Shown: positions 36,749 through 43,708 of the stretch, piece by piece
Numbering within the stretch: position 1 is the first letter of the stretch
How the letters are laid out: every line of letters begins with the position of its first letter
Source: CALDTK01 sp963837005
Lineage (GTDB): Bacteria > Bacteroidota > Bacteroidia > Chitinophagales > Saprospiraceae
Reading direction: 5' to 3'
NCBI GenBank assembly: GCA_963837005.1
Contig: CAWIMC010000001.1
Span: 1,674,001 to 1,738,000 of the forward strand
DNA: 64,000 nt
Program-made: the position numbers and the translations under genes
The notes under the pieces: generated by a model
Told to the model about the DNA's origin: nothing
Database searches by the model: none
Seen by the model: only the letters and a program-made list of their open reading frames with translations

Positions 36749-37325
36749 AGGTTGTTTCAAAATTTCCTATACACTGATCAAACACACAATCTACCTCTTC
36801 GAATAGCACTCTACACTTATTGAGAGTGTCCAGTTTTGTGCTTTCTGTGATTTTCCTCATCAAAATAGGCAGTGCCGACTTTTCGTACCAAACATAAGTT
36901 TGAAGTGGCGATCCCGCAAAGCCTTGCTCTACTCTATATTCTATGACACTATCATTCGTCCTCCAAATTTGCGGAGTGGTTTCGGAGCCGACCAAGCTAC
37001 CGAGCACCGCGAAAAGTCCAAATCCAACCAAGAAGAGTATAGTAACACCGAAAACTGGCCATATTTGCTTTTCAATTTTACCACCAAGAGTGAACACGCG
37101 TGCAGAAATTAAACTGAGCACGATTGCAACACACAGTACATATGCGAGAACCGGTCTGCCGACATACTGAAAGCCTAAGCACAGTGGAATAAGAGCAACA
37201 ACCAACGTAACCATTATGATGTCTTTAGCTTGCTGGTTGTTCCATTTTGACAACCAAAGAGTGACCACAGGTACCGCTACAAATACCAACAGCATCTTAG
37301 AAATTAAAAGTAATTCGATACCCAT
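36741..37325 (-). CDS. cassette gene: membrane protein with C-terminal soluble domain
   Basis: 194 residues, unit 1 cassette 4. Four hydrophobic segments (about 5-25, 36-52, 58-75, 88-110) and a Cys-containing soluble tail (about 115-194, CRVLFEEVDCVFDQCIG). The TAA stop overlaps the attC-like core, and the start is 22 bases inside the other cassette end, as is typical for compact cassettes. Clearly more AT-rich than the chromosome, suggesting a foreign origin. Family not recognised. Confidence 0.65.
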   Translation of the reverse strand: MGIELLLISKMLLVFVAVPVVTLWLSKWNNQQAKDIIMVTLVVALIPLCLGFQYVGRPVLAYVLCVAIVLSLISARVFTLGGKIEKQIWPVFGVTILFLVGFGLFAVLGSLVGSETTPQIWRTNDSVIEYRVEQGFAGSPLQTYVWYEKSALPILMRKITESTKLDTLNKCRVLFEEVDCVFDQCIGNFETTCL

Positions 37326-37346
37326 GATAATGACTTGCCGTTCTTT

Positions 37347-37416
37347 GCTTATAACGTTGGGCTACGCGCCGCGCTCGGCGATTAGCCGGCGTGGGCGTGT
37401 AGGCAGTGTTGTAAGT
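37347..37416 (-). repeat. attC-like site, unit 1 cassette 3
   Basis: Arms GCTTATAAC (37347) and GTTGTAAGT (37408), interior GGGCTACGCG ... GATTAGCCGGCGTGGGCG. The left arm is the perfect complement of the start-side core of cassette 4 at 36740. Confidence 0.8.
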
Positions 37417-37480
37417 ATTTAGTGAGGCTCACTAAAGTTTATTGTAACCATCTTAGAAACAACTCTTGCCTCATCCGCGG

Positions 37481-37909
37481 TTAGTGCGTCAAGTTGTTTG
37501 TTGTAAAGAGTTTCTGCTGTCTCATCTTCCTAATTTTTTCGCCCGATTTTACTTGTTCAAAGAAGGCGCTGTACGTGTCGAAGTCTGTAGTTTCCCATGT
37601 CTGAATGTATAGCTGCAAAAATCCATTAAGGCTGTCTCTATTAATTTCTAGTAAAACTGAATTCACATGTAACGCAAGGTCGCTAATTTGCACGATTTGG
37701 CCATCGTACGAAATCGTTGTTGAATCAATATTGATTGTATCTACAACATAAAACCGTCCTTTCAAGAACTCGGGAGGCATGAGGCCATCAACGATCCCGT
37801 CGTACTTTACTGTTCGGCTTTTAGCTTGCTCGACACTTTCATCAGAAACTGAACTACTACCACAAGATACTGCGAAAACGAGACTAAGTGACAACAGCAT
37901 GTTTTTCAT
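37481..37909 (-). CDS. cassette gene: small lipoprotein
   Basis: 142 residues, unit 1 cassette 3. Lipoprotein signal LLSLSLVFAVSCGSSS with the lipid Cys near residue 16, then a soluble domain (YDGIVDGLMPPEFLKGRFYVVDTINID ...) without known motifs. AT-rich relative to the chromosome. The start codon is 9 bases from the cassette end. Membrane-anchored periplasmic or surface protein; function unknown. Confidence 0.65.
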   Translation of the reverse strand: MKNMLLSLSLVFAVSCGSSSVSDESVEQAKSRTVKYDGIVDGLMPPEFLKGRFYVVDTINIDSTTISYDGQIVQISDLALHVNSVLLEINRDSLNGFLQLYIQTWETTDFDTYSAFFEQVKSGEKIRKMRQQKLFTTNNLTH

Positions 37910-37917
37910 ATTGAGTT

Positions 37918-37988
37918 ACTCACAACGTTAGGCTACGCGGCAGCGCATGGCGATTAGCCGGCGTGGACGTGTAGCTGTTGTTGTCGGT
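37918..37988 (-). repeat. attC-like site, unit 1 cassette 2
   Basis: Arms ACTCACAAC (37918) and GTTGTCGGT (37980). The left arm complements the core at 37408 at 8 of 9 positions, marking the two ends of cassette 3. Confidence 0.8.
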
Positions 37989-37994
37989 TCGGTT

Positions 37995-38555
37995 TCATTT
38001 GATAGCTTCATATTCCGTCTTGTTTTCGGCCATTTGTTGAAGGTGACGTTCAGCGTGTTTACTCAGGAAGTAAATATACTCATAAACATTTAATTTACCC
38101 AGACCATCCACCGACATAGTAGTTTGATGAAGTAGACCCTGCCCGGAGTCAAGAATTTGCAACCACGTAAGACAAGAATTCAACTGATACACTAGTCCTT
38201 TTTTTACATTCAATTCTTGTTTGTCTCCTTTAGGTTCCATGTGCTCTGGCCTAGTCCACAAAAACGATTTATGTATACCAATACGGTTAATTCTATCTAA
38301 GCTCAAGTCGTAGCTCGAGATTAGATGATTAGTCGGTAAGGTTTCAGCTTTCCTCATGGACTTATTAGCACTCTTTTCAATTAGCTTCAGCAGGAAGTGG
38401 CTAGTAAGTTCGACGTGCTCTAACACTTCAGAAATAGTCCAGCCTCCATCAATGGGTCGATATGTTTTTAAGCTTTGAGATGCATCAAACCATTCGAGCA
38501 AAGCTGCGTGCACTTCGATAATGTGCTTTTGGATCTTTAGGATGTATTCTTCCAT
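37995..38555 (-). CDS. cassette gene: DinB-family protein
   Basis: 186 residues from the ATG at 38555 (MEEYILKIQKHIIEVH); an upstream in-frame ATG at 38576 is also possible. DinB/YfiT four-helix bundle with metal-ligand candidates in GWTISEVLEHVELTSH and, near the C-terminus, YFLSKHAERHLQQM (HxxxH). DinB-like proteins include thiol-dependent transferases and metal-dependent hydrolases; the activity here is unknown. Unit 1 cassette 2. Confidence 0.75.
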   Translation of the reverse strand: MEEYILKIQKHIIEVHAALLEWFDASQSLKTYRPIDGGWTISEVLEHVELTSHFLLKLIEKSANKSMRKAETLPTNHLISSYDLSLDRINRIGIHKSFLWTRPEHMEPKGDKQELNVKKGLVYQLNSCLTWLQILDSGQGLLHQTTMSVDGLGKLNVYEYIYFLSKHAERHLQQMAENKTEYEAIK

Positions 38556-38588
38556 AAGTTTTAGTAATCGATGCATCGTATTCCGTTG

Positions 38589-38659
38589 ACCGACAACGTT
38601 GAGTATAACAAGCGTAGCATCCCGCAGGGTGCTATGATTTGTTATACAGTGTTAGTGAC
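38589..38659 (-). repeat. attC-like site, unit 1 cassette 1, distinct stem
   Basis: Arms ACCGACAAC (38589) and GTTAGTGAC (38651). The interior differs from all the other sites: GTATAACAA pairs with TTGTTATAC, enclosing CGTAGCA ... TGCTATG, a long nearly perfect hairpin. The left arm is the perfect complement of GTTGTCGGT at 37980. Confidence 0.8.
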
Positions 38660-39508
38660 TTTTTTTAATTCGTTTAATACATCTTTTGCATTCAAGAGCG
38701 TGTCTTCATTTATTTCTTCTCCTAATCTTTTTAAACCTTCCAATGCATTAATTAATGATTCCGTTATTGGTAAGTCCTCATCTGTAACACCTACCTCTGA
38801 GTCAGCGAGTCCATCTTTGACATCTTCAACTAAGCTAGTAAAGTCTAAAACAACGGGATTTAGAAATTGCTTAGCTTTTTCAATATTTCCCATCTTCTCA
38901 AATTGAAATCCTACTGCAATCATATCTGGCCCTACCAAATTTGGATAATGGCTCATTATTGTATTAGTGATTTTTGCCCTTAGAAATAGTGCTTCTAAAG
39001 TGTTTTTGTCATCCTGTTTATTATTGAAGTAATCCGACAATTCATCTGCCCGTGTTCGAAGTCCAGCACCATCCATCCATATTTTGCCATTGATGGAGTT
39101 TTGAGGATAATTATTAGAGTTTTGTTCAATGTAAACAACCCCATCTCTTATACATTCCATTAATGTCAATGCAACTAGCTTTTCAATTTCAGGTTCTTCG
39201 GAATAATCCTGCAGAACAAGTAGGGTTCTAAAAAGCTCTATTAGTTCGTTTAGGAATTCCTTTTTGAAATCTAACTTTGAAACTTTAGAGTAATCTTCTG
39301 GTTTTAATGTTTTATTTATGCATTCAAGAAGAATAGTATATGTGAAATCACTTTCCTTTTCATTCTTTGATTTACTGATAAAATTGAAAATCCCACTTTT
39401 CTTTTTTGTTATAACTTCAATTTCAGCACGTACTTCCTCTAAATTCCCTCTATGTAGAAGCTCTAATATATTTGGTTTAATTCCCCCTGAAATTATTTTT
39501 GTATCCAT
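38642..39508 (-). CDS. cassette gene: unknown soluble protein
   Basis: 288 residues from the ATG at 39508 (MDTKIISGGIKPNILELL), 11 bases inside the cassette end. The stop lies inside the attC-like stem. Predicted mostly helical and acidic: ELLHRGNLEEVRAEIEVITKK, LLVLQDYSEEPEIEKLVALTLMECIRDGVVYIEQ, and a C-terminal LINALEGLKRLGEEINEDTLL. Strongly AT-rich (poly-A/T runs), unlike the GC-rich chromosome. No family recognised; ankyrin- or HEAT-like packing is possible but unproven. Confidence 0.65.
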   Translation of the reverse strand: MDTKIISGGIKPNILELLHRGNLEEVRAEIEVITKKKSGIFNFISKSKNEKESDFTYTILLECINKTLKPEDYSKVSKLDFKKEFLNELIELFRTLLVLQDYSEEPEIEKLVALTLMECIRDGVVYIEQNSNNYPQNSINGKIWMDGAGLRTRADELSDYFNNKQDDKNTLEALFLRAKITNTIMSHYPNLVGPDMIAVGFQFEKMGNIEKAKQFLNPVVLDFTSLVEDVKDGLADSEVGVTDEDLPITESLINALEGLKRLGEEINEDTLLNAKDVLNELKKVTNTV

Positions 39509-39518
39509 TTTCTTAATT

Positions 39519-39673
39519 GTCACTAACTACGGCATATCGACCACCGTGACCGATATCCATATATATCCACCACCCCTCCTACTTCCCCTCCGGACCCAGG
39601 GTCAAGCTACACCGGGCATCCCAGTCCCACAAGCCCCCACCGCAGATATACGAAATACACAGTACCGATATCC
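39519..39673 (-). other. attI-like region of unit 1
   Basis: Between the recombinase stop and the first cassette. The cassette end GTCACTAAC (39519-39527) is the perfect complement of the core at 38651. The rest holds two direct copies of CCGATATCC (39550 and 39665, the latter touching the recombinase stop codon) plus a related GGCATATCG at 39531, as expected for recombinase-binding repeats in an attI. No attC-type stem is present. Confidence 0.55.
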
Positions 39674-40807
39674 CTACAGCGCCGCCAGCGGGTCGTACAG
39701 GCCCGCAAACCGATTGCTCGAGGTGTGGAGGTAGATCTGGGTCGTCTGGATGCTGGCGTGACCCAGGAGATCCTTCACTACATGTAGAAGCGTGCCTCGT
39801 TCGACTTGGTGGGTCGCGAACGAGTGCCGTAGACCGTGCACCGTCATGTGGGCCGGCAACCCGCTCGCCTCCTTGGCATCGACGAAGATGTGCTGGATTG
39901 ACGAGGCCGAATACTGCCCGCCACACTGGCCCTCGAACAGCCAGTGCCCCGGATCATACGCCTCAATGTACGCCTCCAACCGCACGGCCAGACTCGGCTG
40001 AATCGCGAGGATCCGATCCTTGTGCCCTTTCGCTTGCACGATCTTGACCGTCCCCCGGGCCAGGTCCACGTGCCGCACCAGGAGCTTTTAAATCTCCCCC
40101 TTACGTAGCCCCAGGCCGTAGATCATCGTCAGGATCATGCGGTGCTTGAGGTTGTCTACCATCCGCAACATCCGCAGCACCTCCTCCTCGGAGCACACGT
40201 TCGGTAGGGTGCGCTGCTTGCGCGGTCGCGGTAGGCGCAACTCGTCCTTCGGCCACTGCAGCACCCGCTCGTAGTAGGCACGGATGCCATTGACCACCTG
40301 ATTCATCGTCGCCCGGCCGTAGCGCTTTTCGTCGATGCAGAACGTCTGGTACGCCAGCAGATCCTCCCGCCGGGCCTCCGAGAGCGGTCGCCGCCACCAC
40401 TGTTGTAGTTGACGTACGATCCCCACGTAGGCCTTGACCGTCGCGTAAGCAGCGCCCTCGCGCATCAGCGCTTCCCGGAAGCTCGTCTGCTCCTGCTCAC
40501 CGGTAGCGGCCCCAGGCGGGTTTGCTGACCTGTTCACTCCCGCAGCCATCGGGGCCGGCATGTCCGTTTTGGCGACAGCCGTTTTGGCGACAGCCGTTTT
40601 GGCGACAGCCGTAGGATGATCCTCCACCGGCACCACAGCCACGATCCGACCGAGCAAGTCCGCCCGCTCTAACGCTATCCAGGCCGTCCGACCATCCGGC
40701 ACCGTCCAAAACTTCAGTCGCGGGTCCCAGTGCGCACGCGGTACGGTACGCGCACGTGCCATGAGGTCGGTATCGTAGGGGATGGACAAGTGGATCAGCT
40801 GCTTCAT
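39674..40807 (-). pseudogene. tyrosine recombinase with in-frame stop (unit 1)
   Basis: Start ATG at 40807 (MKQLIHLSIPYDTDLMARAR), about 377 codons. N-terminal small domain IPYDTDLMARARTVPRAHW (about 7-50), a linker with A-V-A-K-T repeated three times, a SAM-like core-binding domain (EALMREGAAYATVKAYVGIV) and the catalytic domain: Arg in YGLGLRKGEI, Lys in AKGHKDR, HGLRHSFATH, GHASIQTTQIYLH with the Tyr. A TAA at 40088-40090 interrupts it directly after KGEI, without frameshift, between the first catalytic Arg and the rest. It lacks the IntI-specific insert. Readthrough or simple inactivation are both possible. Confidence 0.8.
40566..40610 (+). repeat. three tandem copies of the 15-bp hairpin (GACA loop)
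   Basis: GTTTTGGCGACAGCC repeated three times head to tail with no spacer. On the minus strand this encodes A-V-A-K-T three times in the recombinase linker. The tandem repetition as whole 15-base units suggests the motif behaves as a discrete unit. Confidence 0.9.
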
Positions 40808-40816
40808 GCCGCTAGT

Positions 40817-40833
40817 TAACACAATTTGTGTTA
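40817..40833. promoter_or_regulatory. 17-bp palindrome upstream of recombinase 1
   Basis: TAACACAA, T, TTGTGTTA: perfect palindrome with one central base, 9 bases upstream of the recombinase start codon. Candidate operator or recombinase binding site. Confidence 0.45.
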
Positions 40834-41286
40834 TCGTGACCGGTTTGCTTTTCTTCCACCAAGGTCATCTCCATCACGGCTCCGCCCAACGCGGGTACCA
40901 AGGCGCGAGACTTCAACAGGCGGTGCTGGCCGTCCTTCTCGACGAAGTAGACCGTCTCCCCGGCGGAGCCGTCGGCGGGCTTGACCTCCGTGCGGTAGGT
41001 CGGGATCTGCTGGCCACCGAACTCGATGTCCTCGGTGCCCGCCACGGTGAGGCGCTTGTGCTCGGGCTGCATCGTCTGGCCGTTGAGGCCGCGGAGCATG
41101 GTGGTGTAGCCCTCGGCGAGGGGTAGTGTGGCTATCATCGCGGGTTCGGCGGCGCCGTCGGCGAAGAGCGGTCCGTCGAGGGTCACGTCGACGGGCTGTT
41201 TGTTGGGCCCATCTCCATGTCGCCCTTGCCGGTCGCGTCGGTGTAGTCGAGCGTGATCTTCACGGGACCCTGCTCCACGCTACGCT

Positions 41287-41301
41287 GTTTTGGCGAAAGC
41301 C
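41287..41301 (+). repeat. GNRA mini-hairpin, GGC/GCC stem
   Basis: Exact GTTTTGGCGAAAGCC in the peptidase remnant. Confidence 0.8.
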
Positions 41302-41518
41302 CACTGCCCACGAGCAGCACCTCGTCGGTCGCGTCGCCCATTGGGCTCGACATGACCTGCTTGACGCGGTAGCCCTCGTCGGTTTTGGTGATGGTCTGGG
41401 TCACCTTCATGGCCATTTTGTTGGCGCCCATCTCGACGTTGATGTCGTACTTGGTCTCGCCCGGCACGAGCGTGTGCTTAGGCACGGGGCGGACGCCCTT
41501 GGCTTCTGCCTCGGAGGG

Positions 41519-41533
41519 GGCTTGCGCCAAAAC
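41519..41533 (-). repeat. GNRA mini-hairpin, GCAA loop
   Basis: Reverse complement of GTTTTGGCGCAAGCC; stem kept, loop GCAA. Confidence 0.6.
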
Positions 41534-41700
41534 AACCGTCGCGGGATCTACCGTGATCTCGGCGAGACGCGTCTCGACATCCGCCGGCATATCGGCCTGG
41601 TAGCGACCGCCGAGGTGCTCGGCGAAGAAGGCCTCCGAGGCGGCGATCATGGCCATATTGTTGACCGGGCGGCGGAAGCCGTGCCCTTCGTCCGGCGCGA

Positions 41701-41762
41701 CGTTGGCCTAGGCGCCGCGCCCGGTGATTAGCCGGCGTGGGCGTGTAGCCAGTGTTGGACTC
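41701..41762 (-). repeat. attC-like site, unit 2 cassette 4, fused to peptidase remnant
   Basis: Core GTTGGACTC (41754-41762), interior GGTGATTAGCCGGCGTGGGCGTGTAGCC. The far arm is CGTTGGCC joined directly to peptidase codons, so instead of a normal cassette arm the site ends in AAC/GTC of the peptidase gene. Confidence 0.75.
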
Positions 41763-42297
41763 ATTGTTCTTTCCTAGTTCTGCCGAAAGTAACTGTTTTA
41801 AGCTTCAGATCGTAGCTAAATTCAATCCAATTAAAGGTGTAAGGGCCAGGTTCCCCTGCCTCGCCAGTTATGAGGTCTTCTTTGAGTGACAAGTTTTCTA
41901 GTCCGTCTGTCGCAATATCGATCGAAGTCCAAACGTGTCCACTGGATTCAACTATGTATAATTGATTATAGTCCGCATATATCTTACGACCCGCGGCATC
42001 ATCAATCAATTTATTGATATTTCCGCCGAAACTTATTGGAGGTGATTCCCCGAATGGGTTTATTACGTAGCCTTCACCTCCTGAGACCACCGAGTGGTAA
42101 TTTGATCTGATACACCTAGATAGGTGATTAAAGTTCCTTGCGCCTTTCGCAAAATTGAAGACTTTCGATTCTTTATCCTTCGATTCGAACTTCACTACTA
42201 GACCTTCGCTGTATTGGTACAGGTTACCTTTCGGTACCGATTCGTACATCGGCCCATAGGTTGGCAAGCTTCCCAAAATTTGCGCTGTTATATCCAT
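41761..42297 (-). CDS. cassette gene: unknown protein
   Basis: 178 residues from the ATG at 42297 (MDITAQILGSLPTYGPMYES), unit 2 cassette 4. No signal peptide or membrane segment. Beta-rich, with VVKFESKDKESKVFNFAKGARNF and ADYNQLYIVESSGHVWTSIDI. The TGA stop overlaps the attC-like core. AT-rich relative to the chromosome. Family not recognised. Confidence 0.6.
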   Translation of the reverse strand: MDITAQILGSLPTYGPMYESVPKGNLYQYSEGLVVKFESKDKESKVFNFAKGARNFNHLSRCIRSNYHSVVSGGEGYVINPFGESPPISFGGNINKLIDDAAGRKIYADYNQLYIVESSGHVWTSIDIATDGLENLSLKEDLITGEAGEPGPYTFNWIEFSYDLKLKTVTFGRTRKEQ

Positions 42298-42306
42298 TTG
42301 CTTGTT

Positions 42307-42572
42307 GAGCACAAAGTTAGGCTACGCGATCCGCGCTAAGCAATTAGCCGGCGTGGGCGTGTAGGCGTGTGCGTGTGCGTGTGCGTGTGCGTGTGGGTGT
42401 GGGTGTGGGTGTGGGTGTGGGTGTGCGTGTGCGTGTGCGTGTGGGTGTGGGTGTGCGTGTGCGTGTGCGTGTGCGTGTGCGTGTGCGTGTGCGTGTGCGT
42501 GTGCGTGTGCGTGTGCGTGTGCGTGTGCGTGTGCGTGTGCGTGTGCGTGTGCGTGTGGGCAGTGTTAGGTGT
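42307..42572 (-). repeat. attC-like site, unit 2 cassette 3, with internal GTGTGC satellite
   Basis: Outer parts are normal (GAGCACAAA, GTTAGGCTACGCG, AATTAGCCGGCGTGGGCG at the left; GGCAGT and core GTTAGGTGT at 42564 at the right). The inner right arm is expanded to about 190 bases of GTGTGC/GTGTGG hexamers. Confidence 0.8.
42363..42558. repeat. hexanucleotide microsatellite GTGTGC/GTGTGG
   Basis: About 32 tandem 6-base units, mostly GTGTGC with blocks of GTGTGG near 42390-42450. It seems grown from the native GGGCGTGTAGGC of the attC arm. It generates spurious repetitive frames, which I reject as genes. Confidence 0.9.
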
Positions 42573-42611
42573 CTTTATTCTTTTACTAACGACGTCGATT
42601 TTAGACTTAGT

Positions 42612-43013
42612 TCAATTCGCTAGTATAAGACTTGTGCCTATGCATAAAACATTGGGCACTATAAATACAATATAGTCACCGCCGTTAAGACCTCGACTGT
42701 CTCGGCTAGAGAAACCCGTATAAGCTTCTATATCCGGCTCCATTCCTAGTTCTTTCTTGTATGCCACTCGCAAGATAGCATAACTTACCACATATAATAA
42801 TGGCCCGATGAGAAATCCGGCGCCATTGATATTTCCTGCGGACGGTAGCTCAAGCGGTAAGTATTTTAGACCGAAATAAAATAGAATACTAGTCGCCACT
42901 CCATGAATCCACAGCGCACTATTGTGCCTAAGAAATCCAGCAAAACAGCTAGCAAACAGTAAGCCCCAATAGCCTATACCAATCCATTCCAATGTACTGC
43001 CATCAAGATTCAT
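42612..43013 (-). CDS. cassette gene: small membrane protein
   Basis: 133 residues, unit 2 cassette 3. Four hydrophobic segments (about 12-30 GYWGLLFASCFAGFL, 35-52 WIHGVATSILFYFGL, 65-85 GFLIGPLLYVVSYAIL, 112-131 VFIVPNVLCIGTSLIL). No functional motif. AT-rich compared with the chromosome. Confidence 0.65.
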   Translation of the reverse strand: MNLDGSTLEWIGIGYWGLLFASCFAGFLRHNSALWIHGVATSILFYFGLKYLPLELPSAGNINGAGFLIGPLLYVVSYAILRVAYKKELGMEPDIEAYTGFSSRDSRGLNGGDYIVFIVPNVLCIGTSLILAN

Positions 43014-43077
43014 CTTATGTCACTCTATAATTGGATTAGCTTGTGGCTATGGAACCGTCGGCAAGTTTTCTATTTTG

Positions 43078-43148
43078 ACGCACAACGTTAGGCTACGCGT
43101 CCGTACACGGCGATTAGCCGGCATGGGCGTGTAGGCGGTGTTGCAGGC
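43078..43148 (-). repeat. attC-like site, unit 2 cassette 2
   Basis: Arms ACGCACAAC (43078) and GTTGCAGGC (43140); interior GTTAGGCTACGCG ... GATTAGCCGGCATGGGCG. The arm at 43078 complements the core at 42564 at only 6 of 9 positions. Confidence 0.8.
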
Positions 43149-43149
43149 C

Positions 43150-43590
43150 TTACCGTTTAGTATCTTCGATTTGGTCAACTTTTTGTTCTAGATATAAGGT
43201 CTGTAGTTTTCCCTTCAAATCTTGCCAACTCAACCTGCCAAGTTGCTTAAATTGAGGGGTACTTGTCATAAATTCCTTGAGAAACCAGGGCTCGACAATC
43301 CTAAAGTTTGGCTCATCACCTAGCTCCACCTCAACGCTTTGACCACTTCTATGATGAAACCCACACTGCGAGCCGTGAAATACGTAGCTCCATTCATTGC
43401 ATAGCCGGCCTCTAAATGGTATTTGAATATTTGATCTCGCGACGAGTGTTCTATATTCACTTTGCTTCTCGATATCCAAACTGTAATAAGCTGCAAGCTT
43501 GCACATAAGCATCTTGCATGATCGCCGATAGTGCTCTATAGCTGTAATCAGCAATTCTTCTGAGGCTATTACCTCTTGCTGTAGTTTCAT
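43150..43590 (-). CDS. cassette gene: possible DUF6896-like protein
   Basis: 146 residues, unit 2 cassette 2. The core SYVFHGSQCGFHHRSGQSVEVELGDEPNF has the FHG..C.......G..VEVEL pattern that I associate with DUF6896, a family of unknown role; this assignment is tentative. The N-terminal part is helical (ELLITAIEHYRRSCKMLMCKLAAYY). The stop codon lies directly at the attC-like core. Confidence 0.55.
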   Translation of the reverse strand: MKLQQEVIASEELLITAIEHYRRSCKMLMCKLAAYYSLDIEKQSEYRTLVARSNIQIPFRGRLCNEWSYVFHGSQCGFHHRSGQSVEVELGDEPNFRIVEPWFLKEFMTSTPQFKQLGRLSWQDLKGKLQTLYLEQKVDQIEDTKR

Positions 43591-43624
43591 ATTTATATGA
43601 ATAGCGTGCTTATTTGATTTTATG

Positions 43625-43697
43625 GCCTACAACAACGTTAGGCTACGCGCCGCGCTTGGCGATTAGCCGGCTTGGGCGTGTAGGCAGTGTTGTGGCT
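43625..43697 (-). repeat. attC-like site, unit 2 cassette 1
   Basis: Arms GCCTACAAC (43625) and GTTGTGGCT (43689). GCCTACAAC complements the core GTTGCAGGC at 43140 at 8 of 9 positions. An extra AAC follows the left arm. Confidence 0.8.
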
Positions 43698-43708
43698 CGT
43701 CCTTGTTA

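Larger units (their letters stand above)
40835..41709 (-). pseudogene. C-terminal remnant of an S9 prolyl oligopeptidase-like gene
   Basis: Reading on the minus strand: VAPDEGHGFRRPVNN with the catalytic-His motif of S9 peptidases, then ASEAFFAEHLGGRY, then a C-terminal extension (about 41183-41640). A one-base deletion near 41209 (GGCCCAACAAACAG) shifts the frame; the second frame continues DVTLDGPLFADG ... MEMTLVEEK. All the upstream peptidase is missing: the gene starts abruptly at the attC-like site at 41701. Hairpin motif copies lie at 41287 and 41519. Confidence 0.75.

Noticed and set aside
41183..41656. Stand-alone cassette gene
   Set aside because: The frame is the C-terminal part of an S9 peptidase with its 5' part missing and a frameshift; it has host-like GC content and no cassette end on its other side.
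42367..42675. Val-Cys and Val-Arg repeat reading frames
   Set aside because: They are translations of the GTGTGC microsatellite in two frames, with no ribosome-binding context.
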